A stretch of DNA of 64,000 nt from Dethiosulfovibrio faecalis (lineage in GTDB: Bacteria > Synergistota > Synergistia > Synergistales > Dethiosulfovibrionaceae): assembly GCF_021568795.1 (NCBI RefSeq), contig NZ_JAKGUE010000005.1:1-64000 (forward strand), written 5' to 3'. The position numbers and the translations under genes are program-made. The notes beneath the pieces are model-generated. The model saw nothing but the letters and a program-made list of their open reading frames with translations, did not search any database and was not told the origin of the DNA. This document shows positions 1-9,845 of this stretch, one piece after another (position 1 is the first letter of the stretch; each line of letters opens with the position of its first letter).

Positions 1-141
1 AGGACTCAACAAGCAGGAAGATAGAAAAGGTAGTCTTTTTTGAGGAATCTCGAGAGATGAAGACGATGTAACATAAGGACCAATGAGTTTATTATACTCC
101 TATTTGTCGATAGAATCACCTACTTTTTAACACCGCTACTA

Positions 142-170
142 TTGCTCCGATACCAAAAGAACAGTATACT
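142..170 (+). promoter_or_regulatory. Sigma-70 type promoter for the peptide-binding protein gene
   Basis: TTGCTC and TATACT are separated by 17 bases, about 110 bases before the start codon. The rest of the first 280 bases holds no gene that I can support. Confidence 0.45.
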
Positions 171-280
171 CATAATGTATCCTCAAAATGGATTCCTTTG
201 TGGATTCTAAAAAGCTTGACATCACAGAGGGCGTATGGGGATCGATCATCTCGGCAGAGAGAAAATGGAGGGAAGAAAAA

Positions 281-1903
281 ATGAAAAGAACCTTTGCGCT
301 GGCATTGCTGGGCACCCTTATCGTAACTATCCTGTCTACCGCGGTATCGGCGAATCCTAAAAACGGGGGAATCCTCAGATGGAGGATAATAAACGACCCA
401 CCGTCGCTAGACCCGGTAACATCCAACATAACCACAGCCACGAGGGGAACCAATCTCTATCTAGAGACACTGGTCAAGACGAGTCCTTCCGGTAAGGAGA
501 TACTCCCCTGCCTCGCCGAAAACTGGGAGGTCGACGACGACTCCAGGGTATGGACCTTCCACCTCAGAAAGGGAGTGCTCTTTCACGATAACGTACTGGG
601 AGAACCTACTCTCAACGGAGGCAGAGAGATGACCGCCGAGGACGTAAAATATTCCTTCGAGCGTTTGGTAAAGATGAAATCTGCCAGGGTCTTCTTCGCA
701 GACAAGATAAAGGGCTACCAGGAGCTCAGCGATGGCAAGGTCTCCGAGTGGGCCGGAGTGGAGGTCCTGGACGACTACACCGTTCGGTTTACGTTGGACG
801 AGCCTTTCGCGCCGTTTCTGGCGGTACTGACCTATCCGTCCTTCGGGGTGATTCCTCGAGAGGACGCCGAAAAATGGGGCAAGAATTTCACGTTTCATCC
901 CGTAGGGACCGGCCCCTTCGTCCTCCAGGAATGGAAACACGACAGCGTCGCCTCTTTCCGTAAAAACCCGAATTACTGGGACAAGGACGATAGGGGAGTG
1001 AAGCTGCCATACCTGGACGGAGTCGATCTCATGGTCATACCGGACAACGGCGTAGCCTATCTGGAGTTCAAAAAGGGCAATATAGACGTCCTTCCGGACA
1101 TACCGGACGAGTACTATCAGGAACTCAAGGACGGCTTCGGCCCCTCCTTCCAGGAGCGCCCGGGGCTCAACACCTATTACTACGGCATGAGCCAGTCTGG
1201 CGAGCCGTTCATGGACAACCTCAAACTCCGTCAGGCTCTCAACTACGGGGTGAACAGAGAGGGCATAAACGAGCTGGTCCTCAACGGCAGATACCAACCG
1301 GCCAAAGGAGTGCTACCTCCTGGAATGCCGGGATACAACGACAATCTGAAGGGCTACGAGTACGACCCGGAAAAGGCTAAACAACTCCTCTCGGAGGCAG
1401 GTTATGCGAAAGGTTTGGAGCTTACGCTGTACTTCAACAACAACCCCAGACACCGCTCCATAGCGGAGGCCATGCAGGCCCAACTCGGAGAACTGGGAAT
1501 AAAGATCAAGCTGTCCTCCTCCGAGGTAGGGGCTCATTACGACGCGGTTAGGCGAGGAGATTTCAAGTTCTTCCGGGCCGGTTGGGCCGGAGACTACGCC
1601 GATCCGGACAACTTTCTCTACACCCTGTTCTGTTCCGACAACTTCGGCCCCAAGGGCAACTACTGCCGATATAAAAACGACGACGTCGACCGCTGGCTGA
1701 AAGAGGCCAGAAGAGAGACCGACCCCGACAAACGTTGGGAGCTCTACGGAAAGGCGGAGCAGCAAATAGTGGACGACGCGGTCTGGATGTTCCTCTTCTA
1801 CCAGACCACCAGCCTTGTCACCCGCCCCGACGTCCAGGGGGTAGAGCTGGCATTTTTGGGAGATTACATGACCGAACTGACCGAGGTCTGGCGGGACAGA
1901 TAG
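281..1903 (+). CDS. Peptide ABC transporter substrate-binding protein (DppA/OppA family)
   Basis: A 540-residue extracytoplasmic solute-binding protein of family 5 that should capture oligopeptides or dipeptides for import. The N-terminus is a signal peptide (MKRTFALALLG, a hydrophobic stretch, cleavage near AVSA-NP). Typical family blocks follow, such as GGILRWRIINDPPSLDP, the LRKGVLFHD region and LRQALNYGVNREG. The ATG at 281 is chosen because GGAGGGAA lies just upstream; an in-frame ATG at 188 would put 31 non-signal residues before the leader. No permease or ATPase gene is next to it, so it must use a transporter encoded elsewhere. It is a close paralogue of the protein at 17590-19227. 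Confidence 0.92.
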   Translation: MKRTFALALLGTLIVTILSTAVSANPKNGGILRWRIINDPPSLDPVTSNITTATRGTNLYLETLVKTSPSGKEILPCLAENWEVDDDSRVWTFHLRKGVLFHDNVLGEPTLNGGREMTAEDVKYSFERLVKMKSARVFFADKIKGYQELSDGKVSEWAGVEVLDDYTVRFTLDEPFAPFLAVLTYPSFGVIPREDAEKWGKNFTFHPVGTGPFVLQEWKHDSVASFRKNPNYWDKDDRGVKLPYLDGVDLMVIPDNGVAYLEFKKGNIDVLPDIPDEYYQELKDGFGPSFQERPGLNTYYYGMSQSGEPFMDNLKLRQALNYGVNREGINELVLNGRYQPAKGVLPPGMPGYNDNLKGYEYDPEKAKQLLSEAGYAKGLELTLYFNNNPRHRSIAEAMQAQLGELGIKIKLSSSEVGAHYDAVRRGDFKFFRAGWAGDYADPDNFLYTLFCSDNFGPKGNYCRYKNDDVDRWLKEARRETDPDKRWELYGKAEQQIVDDAVWMFLFYQTTSLVTRPDVQGVELAFLGDYMTELTEVWRDR

Positions 1904-1940
1904 GGGCTCGGGTAGGAGAATCGATCCAGAACTACAAGAC

Positions 1941-1973
1941 GATCGGGAGGCCGCATCCTGCGGCCTCCCGATC
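1941..1973 (+). terminator. Hairpin after the peptide-binding protein gene
   Basis: A perfect 15-bp stem with a 3-base loop (GATCGGGAGGCCGCA, loop TCC) lies 37 bases after the stop codon. The following T-run is weak, so termination may be incomplete. Confidence 0.6.
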
Positions 1974-2016
1974 TCTAAGTTTATTAAAATAGACCAAAAG
2001 AAAGGAATGATGAACT

Positions 2017-3954
2017 ATGAAAAAGGGAAACATGTCGCCTGAGGACCTGCTGGAGTTTCGCTTTCTATCCGGTCCGTCCATCTCTCCCGACGGAAGATCG
2101 ATCTGCTACTCGGTCCACAAGGCTGACCTGGAGAAAAACCGCTACGATTCGAAGCTGTGGCTACATATCCTGAACTCCGGAGAAAATCGCCCTCTGACGG
2201 GATCCGGACGGGAAAAGTGTTTCTGCTGGAACAACGACGGCGAGGAGATCGTCTTCGCCAGCGACAGGAAAGACCCAGAAAAGGGAACCACCGACCTGTA
2301 CGCCATAGCTCCAGGGGGAGGGGAAGCCCAGCCTATCGGATCCCTGCAGTTCACGATCTCGTCCATCGTCCACCTTGGAGGGAACCGCTATCTCCTGTCG
2401 GGAGAGGCTCCCAGGGAATCGGAAAAGCTGGCGGAAGCGGACTACATGGTCTTCGAGCAGGTGCCTTTCTGCTCCAACGGCAGGGGGTACACCGCCCAAA
2501 AGAGAACGGCTCTGTACCTCTACGAAAGGGGTGGCAAAGCCAGAAAGCTGACCCCCGACACGCTGGACGTGGATCGCTACAGGCTCTCACCGGACAAGAC
2601 CAAGGTACTGATAACCGGGCCGGATTTCATCGACGTAAGGCCCATAAAAAGCGGCCTCAGGGAGCTGGACCTTGAAACGGGGGTGATCGTCGAGCTTATC
2701 CCCGACGGGACCTTCGCCTGCAAGTGCGCCGACTATCTGGATGGAGCCGTGGTGCTCACGGGGTCGAAACTCGACAGGCACGGCATAAACGAGAACGTCA
2801 CCTTCCACGTGCTCAAAGACGGCGTCCCAAGTGAGATCACACCCGGACTCGACAGAGGACTCAGAAACTCCATAGGCTGCGACTGCCGTTACGGAACCTC
2901 CGATCTCAACCTGGCCTTCTTCGTGGACGGCGGCAAGATCTGGTTCGTCTCCACCGACGGAATCGAGTCGCATCTGCACTCTCTGGACCTGTCGGGAAAG
3001 ATCGTTCAGGAGACCGTAAAACTCTCCTCCGTGGACGATTACCACGTAAGTGGTGGAAAGGCCGCCGTGATCGGCCTCAAAGGGCTCTCCCTCCAGGACC
3101 TCTACATAGTGGAGAACGGAGAGGAGCGAAGGGTCTCGGACTTCAACGGATGGACTACGTCCGACAGGAAGCTGTCCGTTCCCGAACCTCTTACAAGCAG
3201 CTCCGACCCGAACTGGCCCATCGACGGTTGGGTGATGAAACCCACGGATTACAGGGAAGGCGAGAGGTATCCCGCCATAATCCACATCCACGGGGGCCCC
3301 AAGACGACCTTCGGCGAGGTGTATTTTCACGAGATGCAGCTCTGGGCCGCCAGAGGCTACGTGGTGGCCTTCTGCAACCCCAGGGGAAGCGACGGAAAGG
3401 GCAACGACTTCGACGACATCAGGGGCAAATACGGCACGGTGGACTACGACGACATAATGGCCTTCACGGACGAGGTGGAAAAGCTGCCATTCGTGGACGA
3501 AAACCGCATGGGGGTTACCGGAGGGTCCTACGGAGGCTATATGACCAACTGGATAATAGGCCATACCGATCGATTCAAGGCCGCGGTATCCCAGAGGAGC
3601 ATCTCCAACTGGATCTCCAAGGCCGGGATCTCCGACATAGGATATTATTTCGTCCCGGACCAGCAGGACGCCGACATATGGGACGACGTCGAGAAACTCT
3701 GGTGGCACTCCCCTTTGAAATACGCGGACCGCGCGACGACGCCTACTTTATTCATCCACTCCGACGAGGACTATCGGTGCGAGCTGTCCCAGGGGCTTCA
3801 GATGTTCACCGCCCTTAAGCGCCACGGGGTGGACAGCAAAATATGCGTCTTCAAGGGAGAGAACCACGAGCTAAGTCGAGGGGGGAAACCACGAGAGAGA
3901 CTGGCCCGTCTGGAGGAGATCTCCCGTTGGTTCGATAGATATCTCAAGGGCTAG
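2017..3954 (+). CDS. S9 family peptidase (acylaminoacyl-peptidase / prolyl oligopeptidase type)
   Basis: A 645-residue serine peptidase expected to cleave short or N-acylated peptides in the cytoplasm; no signal peptide is visible. Residues 1 to about 380 look like the WD40-like beta-propeller (SPDGRSICYSV, WNNDGEEIVFASDRK). The alpha/beta-hydrolase domain follows. The nucleophile Ser (about residue 504) sits in GGSYGGY, the acid is in SDEDYRC and the His is in GENHELSRGGKP, so the triad is intact. The oxyanion-region HGGP is also present. Length matches the family. It follows the peptide-binding protein gene and may process imported peptides (inference). Confidence 0.93.
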   Translation: MKKGNMSPEDLLEFRFLSGPSISPDGRSICYSVHKADLEKNRYDSKLWLHILNSGENRPLTGSGREKCFCWNNDGEEIVFASDRKDPEKGTTDLYAIAPGGGEAQPIGSLQFTISSIVHLGGNRYLLSGEAPRESEKLAEADYMVFEQVPFCSNGRGYTAQKRTALYLYERGGKARKLTPDTLDVDRYRLSPDKTKVLITGPDFIDVRPIKSGLRELDLETGVIVELIPDGTFACKCADYLDGAVVLTGSKLDRHGINENVTFHVLKDGVPSEITPGLDRGLRNSIGCDCRYGTSDLNLAFFVDGGKIWFVSTDGIESHLHSLDLSGKIVQETVKLSSVDDYHVSGGKAAVIGLKGLSLQDLYIVENGEERRVSDFNGWTTSDRKLSVPEPLTSSSDPNWPIDGWVMKPTDYREGERYPAIIHIHGGPKTTFGEVYFHEMQLWAARGYVVAFCNPRGSDGKGNDFDDIRGKYGTVDYDDIMAFTDEVEKLPFVDENRMGVTGGSYGGYMTNWIIGHTDRFKAAVSQRSISNWISKAGISDIGYYFVPDQQDADIWDDVEKLWWHSPLKYADRATTPTLFIHSDEDYRCELSQGLQMFTALKRHGVDSKICVFKGENHELSRGGKPRERLARLEEISRWFDRYLKG

Positions 3955-3962
3955 AGAAACGA

Positions 3963-3995
3963 TCGGAGGAAGAGCGATATCGCTCTCCCTCCGAT
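3963..3995 (+). terminator. Imperfect hairpin between convergent genes
   Basis: The core is the self-complementary AGAGCGATATCGCTCT, flanked by TCGGAGG and CCTCCGA. It lies just after the S9 peptidase gene and before the convergent cyclase gene, so it could serve both. Confidence 0.6.
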
Positions 3996-4011
3996 TTATC
4001 ACAGAGATGGA

Positions 4012-4743
4012 TCAGGGAAGTATGGCAAAACAACGGGCGGGGAAACCCGAGCCGTCCTTGAGCTTCGGGAAAGCCGCTATTATCAAAGCCCCTGTAGGTG
4101 GCACCTTATCCAGGTTCGCCATCAACTCTATCTGATAGCGATCCTGAGCCAGCACGTAATGCTCGCAGACCATGTTACCGTTGGAGGAATCGACGCCGCA
4201 GTCGGTATCGGCGGTCTCGTGTCCCGATGCAGTCACTCCCCTCTCCTCGTAGAGGAACTTGAGGGAATCCAGACTGTACCCGGGATAATGGGCAATGCCC
4301 TTCTCGTCCTTGTTGTCCATGGCATCGCAGTCGAGCCAGCGCTTGGACCAGTCGGTCCTGAGGGCGAAAAAGCAGCCCTCCGGGACCCTGCCGTAGGAGT
4401 CCTCCCAGGCGAGTATATCCTCCCTGGAGAGACATCTGTCCGGATTTTCCGAGACATCCCGAGAGAGGTCCAGGACGACCAGAGGCAGAAACATCTCCTT
4501 CACGTCGATCTGATCCACCGTCCTTCCTCCCGGGACAAAGTGTCTCGGAGAATCGACATGGGTTCCCCATTGGCCCACCAAAGTCATCTTCTCCACCCAG
4601 AAACCGTCGTTTTCCACCGTGTAGAGGTCTCGCCTCTCCATATCGTGAAGGGCGGGGTAGTGGGGAATTCCGGGACAAAAGGAGTGGGTGAGGTCGACGA
4701 AAGTCCTGCCCTTCAGCTCGCGGTAAAGCTCCATCAAATCCAT
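4012..4743 (-). CDS. Cyclase family protein (kynurenine formamidase-like metal hydrolase)
   Basis: A 243-residue member of the Cyclase superfamily (PF04199), metal-dependent amide or lactone hydrolases that include arylformamidase. The metal motif HVDSPRHF (His62, Asp64, His68) is intact, and a second set of likely metal or catalytic residues is in ASGHETADTD. The ATG at 4743 is chosen because AGGAGGTG ends 8 bases before it; a GTG at 4752 would overlap this SD. Substrate is unknown: no tryptophan catabolic gene is nearby, so kynurenine formamidase is only one option. Confidence 0.85.
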   Translation of the reverse strand: MDLMELYRELKGRTFVDLTHSFCPGIPHYPALHDMERRDLYTVENDGFWVEKMTLVGQWGTHVDSPRHFVPGGRTVDQIDVKEMFLPLVVLDLSRDVSENPDRCLSREDILAWEDSYGRVPEGCFFALRTDWSKRWLDCDAMDNKDEKGIAHYPGYSLDSLKFLYEERGVTASGHETADTDCGVDSSNGNMVCEHYVLAQDRYQIELMANLDKVPPTGALIIAAFPKLKDGSGFPARCFAILP

Positions 4744-4780
4744 TACAGACACCTCCTATCGGTCATCCGGACCTTAGGGA

Positions 4781-6472
4781 TCACACCTTGAACTGATCCA
4801 GATGCCTTCTCAGCTGCTCCATACCCTCCAAAAGGACCTCTGTCTGAGAGACCACCGATTCGAAAGCGTCCTTGGCCTCCTCGGTAACCCCTCCGATGTC
4901 GCCCAGACGCTCGACTATCTCGGAGGTCCCCTTCGCTATGCTGTCCACGGCGTTGGCCATCTCCGTACTGGACATGGACTGAGCCTTGCTCAGCTCTGAG
5001 ACCTCGTTCATGACGCCATCCACCGCCTCGATCTCCTTCATGCTGGAGGCTAGATCGTTCCTGAGCCTATCGGCCCTATCCACCACCTCACCCAGGATCT
5101 CCTCCTCCTCGACCGTTCCCTGGATGGATTCCTTGGCGTAGACCGACAGGGTCTCTATCAGTGAGGATATCTCCTGCGCCGCGGAGTTGGACTCCTCGGC
5201 AAGCTTGCGGACCTCCTCGGCGACAACGGCGAAACCCTTTCCGGCGTCTCCCGCCCTAGCGGCCTCGATAGCGGCGTTGAGGGCCAACAGGTTGGTCTGA
5301 TCGGCTATACCGGTTATGGCCCCCACAAAGCCGGTTATGGACTCCACAGCGTTCTCCAGAGAGGACATTTTTTTTCTGTTCTCCTGGGATTTAACGCTTA
5401 CGCCGTTTATGTCCTGCACCACCTGCTCCATCTGATTCGATACACCTTCGGTAAACTTATAGGTCTTGGACGAAGCTTCCACTCCCCGTTCCGAGGCCTT
5501 CGCCACGGATTCGGCTGTGGCGGCCATCTCCTCTACCCCGGCGTTGGACTCCTCCACGGCGGCGGCGTTGGTCTGAGAGAGCCCCATAATCTCCTCCATC
5601 GAGGATTTCACCGTATCTATCGTGCCGAGAGAGCTCTGCGATCTCTCCGCCAAGACGTGGGAATCCTCCCCGAGCCTTCGAGCTATGGACATCATGTCGA
5701 CCACGAGAGCCGAAAGCTTGTCCATAAACTGGTTCAACGATCCGCAGAGCCTGCCGACCTCGTCGGAGGTCTTTATGTCCATACGGACCGTGAGGTCTCC
5801 CTCTCCCTCGCCGAGATCCCTGACTACCTCGGTCATCTTACGAAGAGGCGAGGCGACCCTTAAAAGGACGAAAACGTTCAATGCCAACACGGCGGACAAC
5901 AGCACTATCGATATGGTTACGGTTCTGTTCCTTATGGCCCTCTCGGTCTCGGAGGCCTGCCGGTTGAACTCGGCTATCAGGTGATCTCTGGTCTCCTCGC
6001 TGCCCTTTCTGAGATCTCCCAGATAGGACAGATCGAGACCGACCTCCACGGAGCCGATGACCTCTTCCTCGTGGACGATGTCTGCCTTGAAGGGGGAAAA
6101 GCCGTCACCCTCGGGCTTCTCTCCCGCCGCAACCGCACCGCCGTCGTCGTAGATCACTGCATAGGCGACGTTGGGGACCTCCAACATCCCGGCGGCGTAA
6201 TCCGACAGTGACTCCTCGTTGAAATTCCACAGAGGGGCGGCGGATATCCAGGCCAGATAGCTCGACATGGCCTTACCGTAGTCCTCGGCTCCCTTGGCGT
6301 TCATGGCGTTCTTATTCTCTATGTCCTCGTTCAACATACGTTCAGCCACGGAACCGACGGAAAGGGACATATTCTCCACACCTCTGATGGCAACGAAGGC
6401 CAGGGCCCCTATCGACAATATTAAACTGAATGCCGTCAGGACCCCCAATTTGGAAACGATGCTACGAGACAA
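4781..6472 (-). CDS. Methyl-accepting chemotaxis protein
   Basis: A 563-residue transmembrane chemoreceptor. TM1 is about residues 9-31 and TM2 about 183-205. The roughly 150-residue extracytoplasmic part contains [19 protein letters not shown] and resembles a single-Cache-like sensor; its ligand cannot be read from sequence. A HAMP domain ([12 protein letters not shown] onward) and a long coiled-coil signalling domain follow. The CheA/CheW-contacting hairpin tip [20 protein letters not shown] is well conserved. No C-terminal pentapeptide tether for CheR is present. The start is TTG with AGGAGGG six bases upstream. Confidence 0.95.
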   Translation of the reverse strand: MSRSIVSKLGVLTAFSLILSIGALAFVAIRGVENMSLSVGSVAERMLNEDIENKNAMNAKGAEDYGKAMSSYLAWISAAPLWNFNEESLSDYAAGMLEVPNVAYAVIYDDGGAVAAGEKPEGDGFSPFKADIVHEEEVIGSVEVGLDLSYLGDLRKGSEETRDHLIAEFNRQASETERAIRNRTVTISIVLLSAVLALNVFVLLRVASPLRKMTEVVRDLGEGEGDLTVRMDIKTSDEVGRLCGSLNQFMDKLSALVVDMMSIARRLGEDSHVLAERSQSSLGTIDTVKSSMEEIMGLSQTNAAAVEESNAGVEEMAATAESVAKASERGVEASSKTYKFTEGVSNQMEQVVQDINGVSVKSQENRKKMSSLENAVESITGFVGAITGIADQTNLLALNAAIEAARAGDAGKGFAVVAEEVRKLAEESNSAAQEISSLIETLSVYAKESIQGTVEEEEILGEVVDRADRLRNDLASSMKEIEAVDGVMNEVSELSKAQSMSSTEMANAVDSIAKGTSEIVERLGDIGGVTEEAKDAFESVVSQTEVLLEGMEQLRRHLDQFKV

Positions 6473-6568
6473 ATAAAGCCCTCCTTTTCACTCTCATCTA
6501 GGAAAAAAAACAATCCCATACAAGCTATATATGTCAGTATATATCGAATCCATCAAAAAAACCAAAAA

Positions 6569-7594
6569 CTATTTAGGGGGATTACAACGGGAACATGGAG
6601 AATATCCCAGGGATTTAGCCTTATCCAAAGACATCGGCTCGCCCTTACCCTTCAGATACGAGCATCCCTTGGAGTGATACTTTTTACCCGTCGCCGTCAC
6701 GTACACGATCTGTTCCTTTTTCTCTAAGTCTTCGACGTCTTTCGTCGAGGATGGGCTTCCATCCCAGTTCAGGTCCAAAAGCACCATATCGTGATCGGGA
6801 CTCTGGCTTCTCTTAGTAGACCTGGCGGGGATCGACGTCTCCACCTCGATTATCCTCCACGAGTCGGACATCTCTATTCCGCGGTAGCCGATGTAATCCA
6901 GACGGCTCTTTCTATCGTCGTAGCTGTAGCTCCCCTTCGGCAGAGAGAGAAGTGGAAAGTTCGTTCCCTTTGGATCGTCCACGTTGTAATCACCTAGGAT
7001 GAAGACCGCCCCCTTGAGAGAGCCGACTATCCCGTTTATACCGTCGATCTGAGCCCCTCTCTTGAAATCGTTGTAACGCTTCGCCCTGTCCTGATCTTCC
7101 TTGCCCCTGGTACTCTGGCTCTTGAGATGGACGTTGACCATGTGGAACCGCCTGTCTCCCTCGATATCGAGAAAGAGCCCCACCATTGGAGGCCTGTCGT
7201 GGAGACGATAGCTTTTTCCCTCGAACCGGAAGGACCCGTTGGCGCCGTAAACAACGGGGCCGTCCAAGATCCGAATCCTGTCCTTACGCCATAGAAAATA
7301 GAGGTCCTGTCTGCCTCCGGTGTCGTTGCCCGAATAAGCCCATCCGGGCAGGAATTTGGTGACGAAAAACCTCATGGTAGCGTCGCCCTCTATCTCCTGC
7401 AGGGCCAACAGGTCTACATCGCTCTCCTCTATTAGCCGAGCCAGATAGCTACAGTCCTCCGGCGAATATGCCTTTTTTCCCGACACGTTGAAATACTCGA
7501 TGTTGAAGGTCCCTATGACCAAAGCGGAGGCCTGAGCCGCCCATATGACCGCCAAAAGCGCCCCCAAAATCACCTTTTTCGTAAACCTTCTCAT
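6569..7594 (-). CDS. Secreted endonuclease/exonuclease/phosphatase-fold protein with Ada-like Zn tail
   Basis: 341 residues. A signal peptide (RRFTKKVILGALLAVIWAAQASA) is followed by an EEP-superfamily domain with its metal and catalytic blocks: GTFNIEYF, LALQEIEGD, NVHLKSQS, ILGDYNVDDP and SPDHDMVLLDL. About 40 C-terminal residues (YHSKGCSYL ... CSRC) resemble the Cys-rich zinc finger of Ada. It probably hydrolyses phosphodiesters, perhaps nucleic acid, outside the cytoplasm. The ATG at 7594 has AGAAGGGAGT before it; an upstream in-frame start would add 19 residues that do not look like a leader. Confidence 0.82.
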   Translation of the reverse strand: MRRFTKKVILGALLAVIWAAQASALVIGTFNIEYFNVSGKKAYSPEDCSYLARLIEESDVDLLALQEIEGDATMRFFVTKFLPGWAYSGNDTGGRQDLYFLWRKDRIRILDGPVVYGANGSFRFEGKSYRLHDRPPMVGLFLDIEGDRRFHMVNVHLKSQSTRGKEDQDRAKRYNDFKRGAQIDGINGIVGSLKGAVFILGDYNVDDPKGTNFPLLSLPKGSYSYDDRKSRLDYIGYRGIEMSDSWRIIEVETSIPARSTKRSQSPDHDMVLLDLNWDGSPSSTKDVEDLEKKEQIVYVTATGKKYHSKGCSYLKGKGEPMSLDKAKSLGYSPCSRCNPPK

Positions 7595-7650
7595 AAAAAA
7601 ACTCCCTTCTACTACAGACATTACCGAGGTTCGTGAAGATAAGCATACCA

Positions 7651-7694
7651 AAAAGCAAATAGGGCGGGGATAAATCCCCGCCCTATTTGCTTTT
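7651..7694 (-). terminator. Strong bidirectional-looking hairpin
   Basis: A near-perfect stem of about 20 bp (AAAAGCAAATAGGGCGGGGA and its complement, loop TAAA) ends in a T-run. It sits after the amino-acid permease gene on the minus strand. Confidence 0.85.
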
Positions 7695-7714
7695 TGCGAT
7701 AACCCAGAGGATCC

Positions 7715-8365
7715 CTACACAGCCAGACGTTTTTCGATCGATTTAGCCATCCATGAAACCAATCTGGTCAAGACAAAGTAGATGATAGCTACAGAAAGGT
7801 ATACCTCAAAGGGACGAAACGTTCTCGTATATATCAATTGTCCCATCCTCGCTATCTCCGTTATGGCTAAAACCGACACGAGAGAGGAATCCTTGAGCAA
7901 CGAAGAAAACGAATTCACAAGGGAGGGGATAGAGACCCTGAAGGCCTGAGGCAATATCACGAATCTAAGAGCCTGTAGGGTCCCTAAGCCTAAAACCTTA
8001 CAGGCTTCTTCCTGACCTGACGATACAGACATAAGCCCTCCCCTTACTATCTCAGAGATATAAGCTCCTCCATTTAACCCTAACCCTACGAAAGCGGCTC
8101 CCAAGCGAGGCAAAGATATACCGAGACTCGGAAGACCGTAATATATAAAAAACAACTGTATAAGAAGTGGAGTCCCCCTGAAAAACTCTACGTAGAGAGA
8201 TAACAGCCATTCAAACGGTCCTGGACGCCAACGGAGAACTCCTACAACTACGCCGACCATAAAAGCCAGTGCATAAGAGACAAGAGAGACATAAACAGTA
8301 ACGCAAAGAGCGTTAAGAAGAGCTGGGCCATTTGACCATATAAGGCCTAATTGAAAACCGCCCAC
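7715..8365 (-). CDS. Polar amino-acid ABC transporter permease
   Basis: A 216-residue inner-membrane permease of the His/Glu/Gln/Arg (HisM/GlnP) family with about five membrane helices. The cytoplasmic EAA loop that contacts the ATPase is visible around EEACKVLGLGTLQALRFVIL. It starts at GTG, 14 bases after the stop of the binding-protein gene, with a weak SD. It forms an operon with the two genes before it. No partner ATPase is encoded here; the next gene is unrelated and lies beyond a strong terminator. Confidence 0.9.
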   Translation of the reverse strand: MGGFQLGLIWSNGPALLNALCVTVYVSLVSYALAFMVGVVVGVLRWRPGPFEWLLSLYVEFFRGTPLLIQLFFIYYGLPSLGISLPRLGAAFVGLGLNGGAYISEIVRGGLMSVSSGQEEACKVLGLGTLQALRFVILPQAFRVSIPSLVNSFSSLLKDSSLVSVLAITEIARMGQLIYTRTFRPFEVYLSVAIIYFVLTRLVSWMAKSIEKRLAV

Positions 8366-8379
8366 AACATATTCTCAGA

Positions 8380-9150
8380 TCAATCTACGGACAACCATCT
8401 ATCTACCAAAGCCTGCCACTTTCCATTGGAACGCAAAGAAGCTAGAGCTTTATTCATTTGAGCGGTAAGATCGTCGGACCCTTTAGGCATGACTGCCACT
8501 ATCTCCGCAGCGTCACCTACAGGAGCGACCACTCGATAAGACGGATCTTCGTTAATACGTTCCACGGCATAAGCCAAGCCGACTATAACGGCATCTATGC
8601 GGCTATTTTTAAGGTCCAAAAAAGCCTCGGGATTATAGTTGTAATACATCTTTTCCTTTAGACCATCCAATTTATCCAAGACCTGCATAGCACCAGATCC
8701 CTGTTGAGCTCCAACGACCATACCCTTAAGATCTTCTTCGGAGGAGAATCTGTCGTCGTCCGCCCTGACGACTATAACATCTCTTAACTCGTAATACACA
8801 TCCGAAAAAGAAACGTTTTTACCTCTTCCTTCAGATTTGGACATACAGGTCATGAGAACATCATAGTCACCTTTAAATAAACCACCTATCAGCCCTTGCC
8901 ATTCACCATCGACAAATTTAACGGAAACTCCCATCTCTTCGGCAAGAGCTTTTCCTAAGTCGACGTCGAACCCCTCGAACTCTCCGGACTTTTCGTTTCT
9001 TGACTCAAACGGAGGATAGGCCGCACAAAAACCGACCAACAAGCAACCTCTATCCTCGACTTTTTTCCATGAATCATCGGCACCAAAAGCGACAGATCCG
9101 AAAGCAATAAACGTTATAGCCATCAAAGCACAAATAGATTTTTTTACCAA
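8380..9150 (-). CDS. Amino-acid ABC transporter substrate-binding protein
   Basis: 256 residues, family 3 solute-binding protein. The signal peptide is KKSICALMAITFIAFGSVAFGA. Family blocks include GEFEGFDVDLGKALAEEMG and DYDVLMTCMSKSEGRGKNVSFS. The start is a TTG whose SD (AAGGGAGG) lies inside the end of the upstream gene, and only two bases separate that stop from the TTG, so translation is probably coupled. The ligand is a polar amino acid; the TudS-like neighbour suggests a sulfur-containing one such as cystine (inference only). Confidence 0.88.
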   Translation of the reverse strand: MVKKSICALMAITFIAFGSVAFGADDSWKKVEDRGCLLVGFCAAYPPFESRNEKSGEFEGFDVDLGKALAEEMGVSVKFVDGEWQGLIGGLFKGDYDVLMTCMSKSEGRGKNVSFSDVYYELRDVIVVRADDDRFSSEEDLKGMVVGAQQGSGAMQVLDKLDGLKEKMYYNYNPEAFLDLKNSRIDAVIVGLAYAVERINEDPSYRVVAPVGDAAEIVAVMPKGSDDLTAQMNKALASLRSNGKWQALVDRWLSVD

Positions 9151-9152
9151 AA

Positions 9153-9725
9153 TTAACCCTCCCTTGAATTCAAACCCAACTTTAGCTCTATAGAGTTCCA
9201 AAAGAGCTCCTCCGGATTTTCCTCGTCCACCGCCGCAAAAGGTAAAGCGATATCTCTTTCTTTGAACATATCCGACAATACCTTCATGAAAACCCCTTGT
9301 CCCGAACCCATTCTGCCTGACTCTACGCTTCGGGCAACGGCATCCCCTCCTCCGATCATGCCTCCGGTGTAACCGTAACAGGTGCAGTCGACCCCGCAGC
9401 TCGGACTTCCGTCCACCCCCACAACGCCTAGAACCGACACTCCGTTGGCTAGATCGTCCTCGACCTGATCTACCACCTGTTCCAACAGCCATCTACTGTG
9501 ACGACGATAGGCCGGTATATCGTACTGTTCGACGGTCATTCCCCATCGCCTAGCTCCGGCGAAGGTGGCCTCGGGACATGGAAGCTGAAAGATCCCTATC
9601 CCCGACTTTATCAACGGAAGGACCAGAGGCTCCAGAGCTCCGGGATATAGCCCGTAGCCATCGACTTTAGCGTTTACGTTCAAAAGGCAATGAGATATAA
9701 GTACATAGCGCCGAGATCTGTTCAC
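9153..9725 (-). CDS. TudS/DUF523-related putative desulfidase
   Basis: 190 residues of the DUF523/TudS superfamily, members of which carry a [4Fe-4S] cluster and remove sulfur from thio-compounds. The conserved cysteines are visible: SHCLLN near the start, LPCPEATFAG, and GSPSCGVDCTCYG. The GTG at 9725 is favoured because GGAGG lies 7 bases upstream; a GTG at 9731 overlaps that SD. It is the first gene of an operon with an amino-acid binding protein and permease, which suggests that the imported compound or its sulfur is the substrate. The exact reaction is not known. Confidence 0.78.
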   Translation of the reverse strand: MNRSRRYVLISHCLLNVNAKVDGYGLYPGALEPLVLPLIKSGIGIFQLPCPEATFAGARRWGMTVEQYDIPAYRRHSRWLLEQVVDQVEDDLANGVSVLGVVGVDGSPSCGVDCTCYGYTGGMIGGGDAVARSVESGRMGSGQGVFMKVLSDMFKERDIALPFAAVDEENPEELFWNSIELKLGLNSREG

Positions 9726-9845
9726 AGGCACCCCTCCAATCAGGCATCTTGATTATAACAAAAAAGACGCCTTTATCTGCACGGGAAGACGGCTTTTCCG
9801 AAAAGATATCCACTAGTACAATGGGAACCGAAAGGAATGGTGGTC

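Noticed and set aside
8380-9492. A 370-residue fusion extending the amino-acid binding protein upstream
   Set aside because: The extra 114 residues are the other frame of the TudS-like gene; the TTG at 9150 with SD and signal peptide is clearly the start.
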